Source of the DNA: an uncultured Collinsella sp.
GTDB lineage: Bacteria > Actinomycetota > Coriobacteriia > Coriobacteriales > Coriobacteriaceae
Assembly: GCA_902495085.1 (NCBI GenBank)
Contig: CABUWA010000019.1
Span: forward strand, 1-19,328
DNA: 19,328 nucleotides
Direction: 5' to 3'
A model generated the notes under the pieces. That model searched no databases. It saw nothing but the letters and a program-made list of their open reading frames with translations, and was not told the origin of the DNA. Positions 19,291 to 19,328 of the stretch are shown here, one piece after another. Numbering within the stretch: the first letter of the stretch is position 1; every line of letters starts with the position of its first letter. The position numbers and the translations under genes are program-made.

Positions 19291-19328
19291 ATGGCTCAAC
19301 CCAAGATTCTTCTCACACGCATCGATGA
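19291..19328 (+). CDS. Second PTS EIIB, mannose family (5' end only)
   Basis: The last 38 bases start an ORF at ATG 19291: MAQPKILLTRID, with the window ending inside the next codon. It matches the opening of the EIIB at 9551 (MAEPNILLTRID) at 10 of 12 residues, which in this family leads into the R-L-V-H-G-Q active site just outside the window. It therefore begins a second mannose-family PTS gene or operon. A GGGG run lies ~8 bases before the ATG. AT-rich sequence with TAATATTA around 19235 may belong to its promoter. Confidence 0.7.
   Translation, partial: MAQPKILLTRID

Noticed and set aside
1..19328. Insertion sequence, prophage or integrase genes
   Set aside because: No transposase, integrase, terminal inverted repeats or phage structural genes were seen in any frame.

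Overview
The window is about 60% GC, gene-dense and strongly biased to G/C at codon third positions. DegV, long-form HPF, a mannose-family PTS carrying a YajC-like gene and a GalNAc-type catabolic set together point to a gut Coriobacteriia, most likely Collinsella or a close relative. That assignment is inferred from gene content and protein wording only; no rRNA or other taxonomic marker is present.

Layout. (1) 1-5880, plus strand, housekeeping: the 3' end of an amino-acid-type ABC substrate-binding protein with two hairpins after it; long-form hpf; a DegV fatty-acid-binding protein; then a close-packed run of four genes: a beta-hydroxyacid dehydrogenase with a His/Cys-rich metal-binding-like tail, a small two-helix membrane protein, a HEAT-like helical repeat protein and an NAD-type isocitrate/isopropylmalate dehydrogenase. 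(2) 6007-7089: a membrane-anchored protein with an acidic cytoplasmic N-terminus and a SurA-N-like ectodomain, closed by a perfect 16-bp bidirectional terminator. (3) 7199-8086, minus strand: a DUF2975 membrane protein and a YozG-like HTH regulator. (4) 8087-8789: about 700 bp without a gene but packed with dyads, a repeated ~30-bp element, ACTGGT half-sites and a candidate extended -10 promoter, leading into the PTS operon. (5) 8790-11996: mannose/GalNAc-family PTS genes in the order IIA, YajC-like gene split by an in-frame TGA, IIB, IIC, IID. (6) 12182-12913: a GntR/UTRA regulator. (7) 13028-18846: agaS, nagA/agaA, then a convergent flavodoxin-like gene, an aldose-1-epimerase (LacX-like), lacC-type tagatose-6-phosphate kinase, the remnant of a second nagA, and a YhcH/NanQ-like protein. 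(8) 19058-19133: tRNA-Thr(CGT) on the minus strand, and at the right edge the first 12 codons of another mannose-family EIIB.

How the genes work together. The PTS would import and phosphorylate an amino sugar. NagA would deacetylate GalNAc-6-P, AgaS would deaminate/isomerise galactosamine-6-P to tagatose-6-P, and LacC would make tagatose-1,6-bisphosphate. The aldolase that completes the route is not in the window. LacX and the YhcH-like protein probably handle sugar anomers. A 13-bp dyad, TGGTTACTACCAG, occurs exactly both in the PTS promoter region and just upstream of the agaS -10 box, flanking the GntR gene. It is the best candidate for the operator that ties the cluster together. In the gut such a set fits use of mucin or host-glycan GalNAc.

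Most noteworthy: the in-frame TGA that separates the membrane anchor from the soluble YajC domain inside the PTS operon; the shared operator; the repeated dyad element in the PTS leader; the nagA relic; the His/Cys tail on the dehydrogenase; and the ~75-residue insert in IID.
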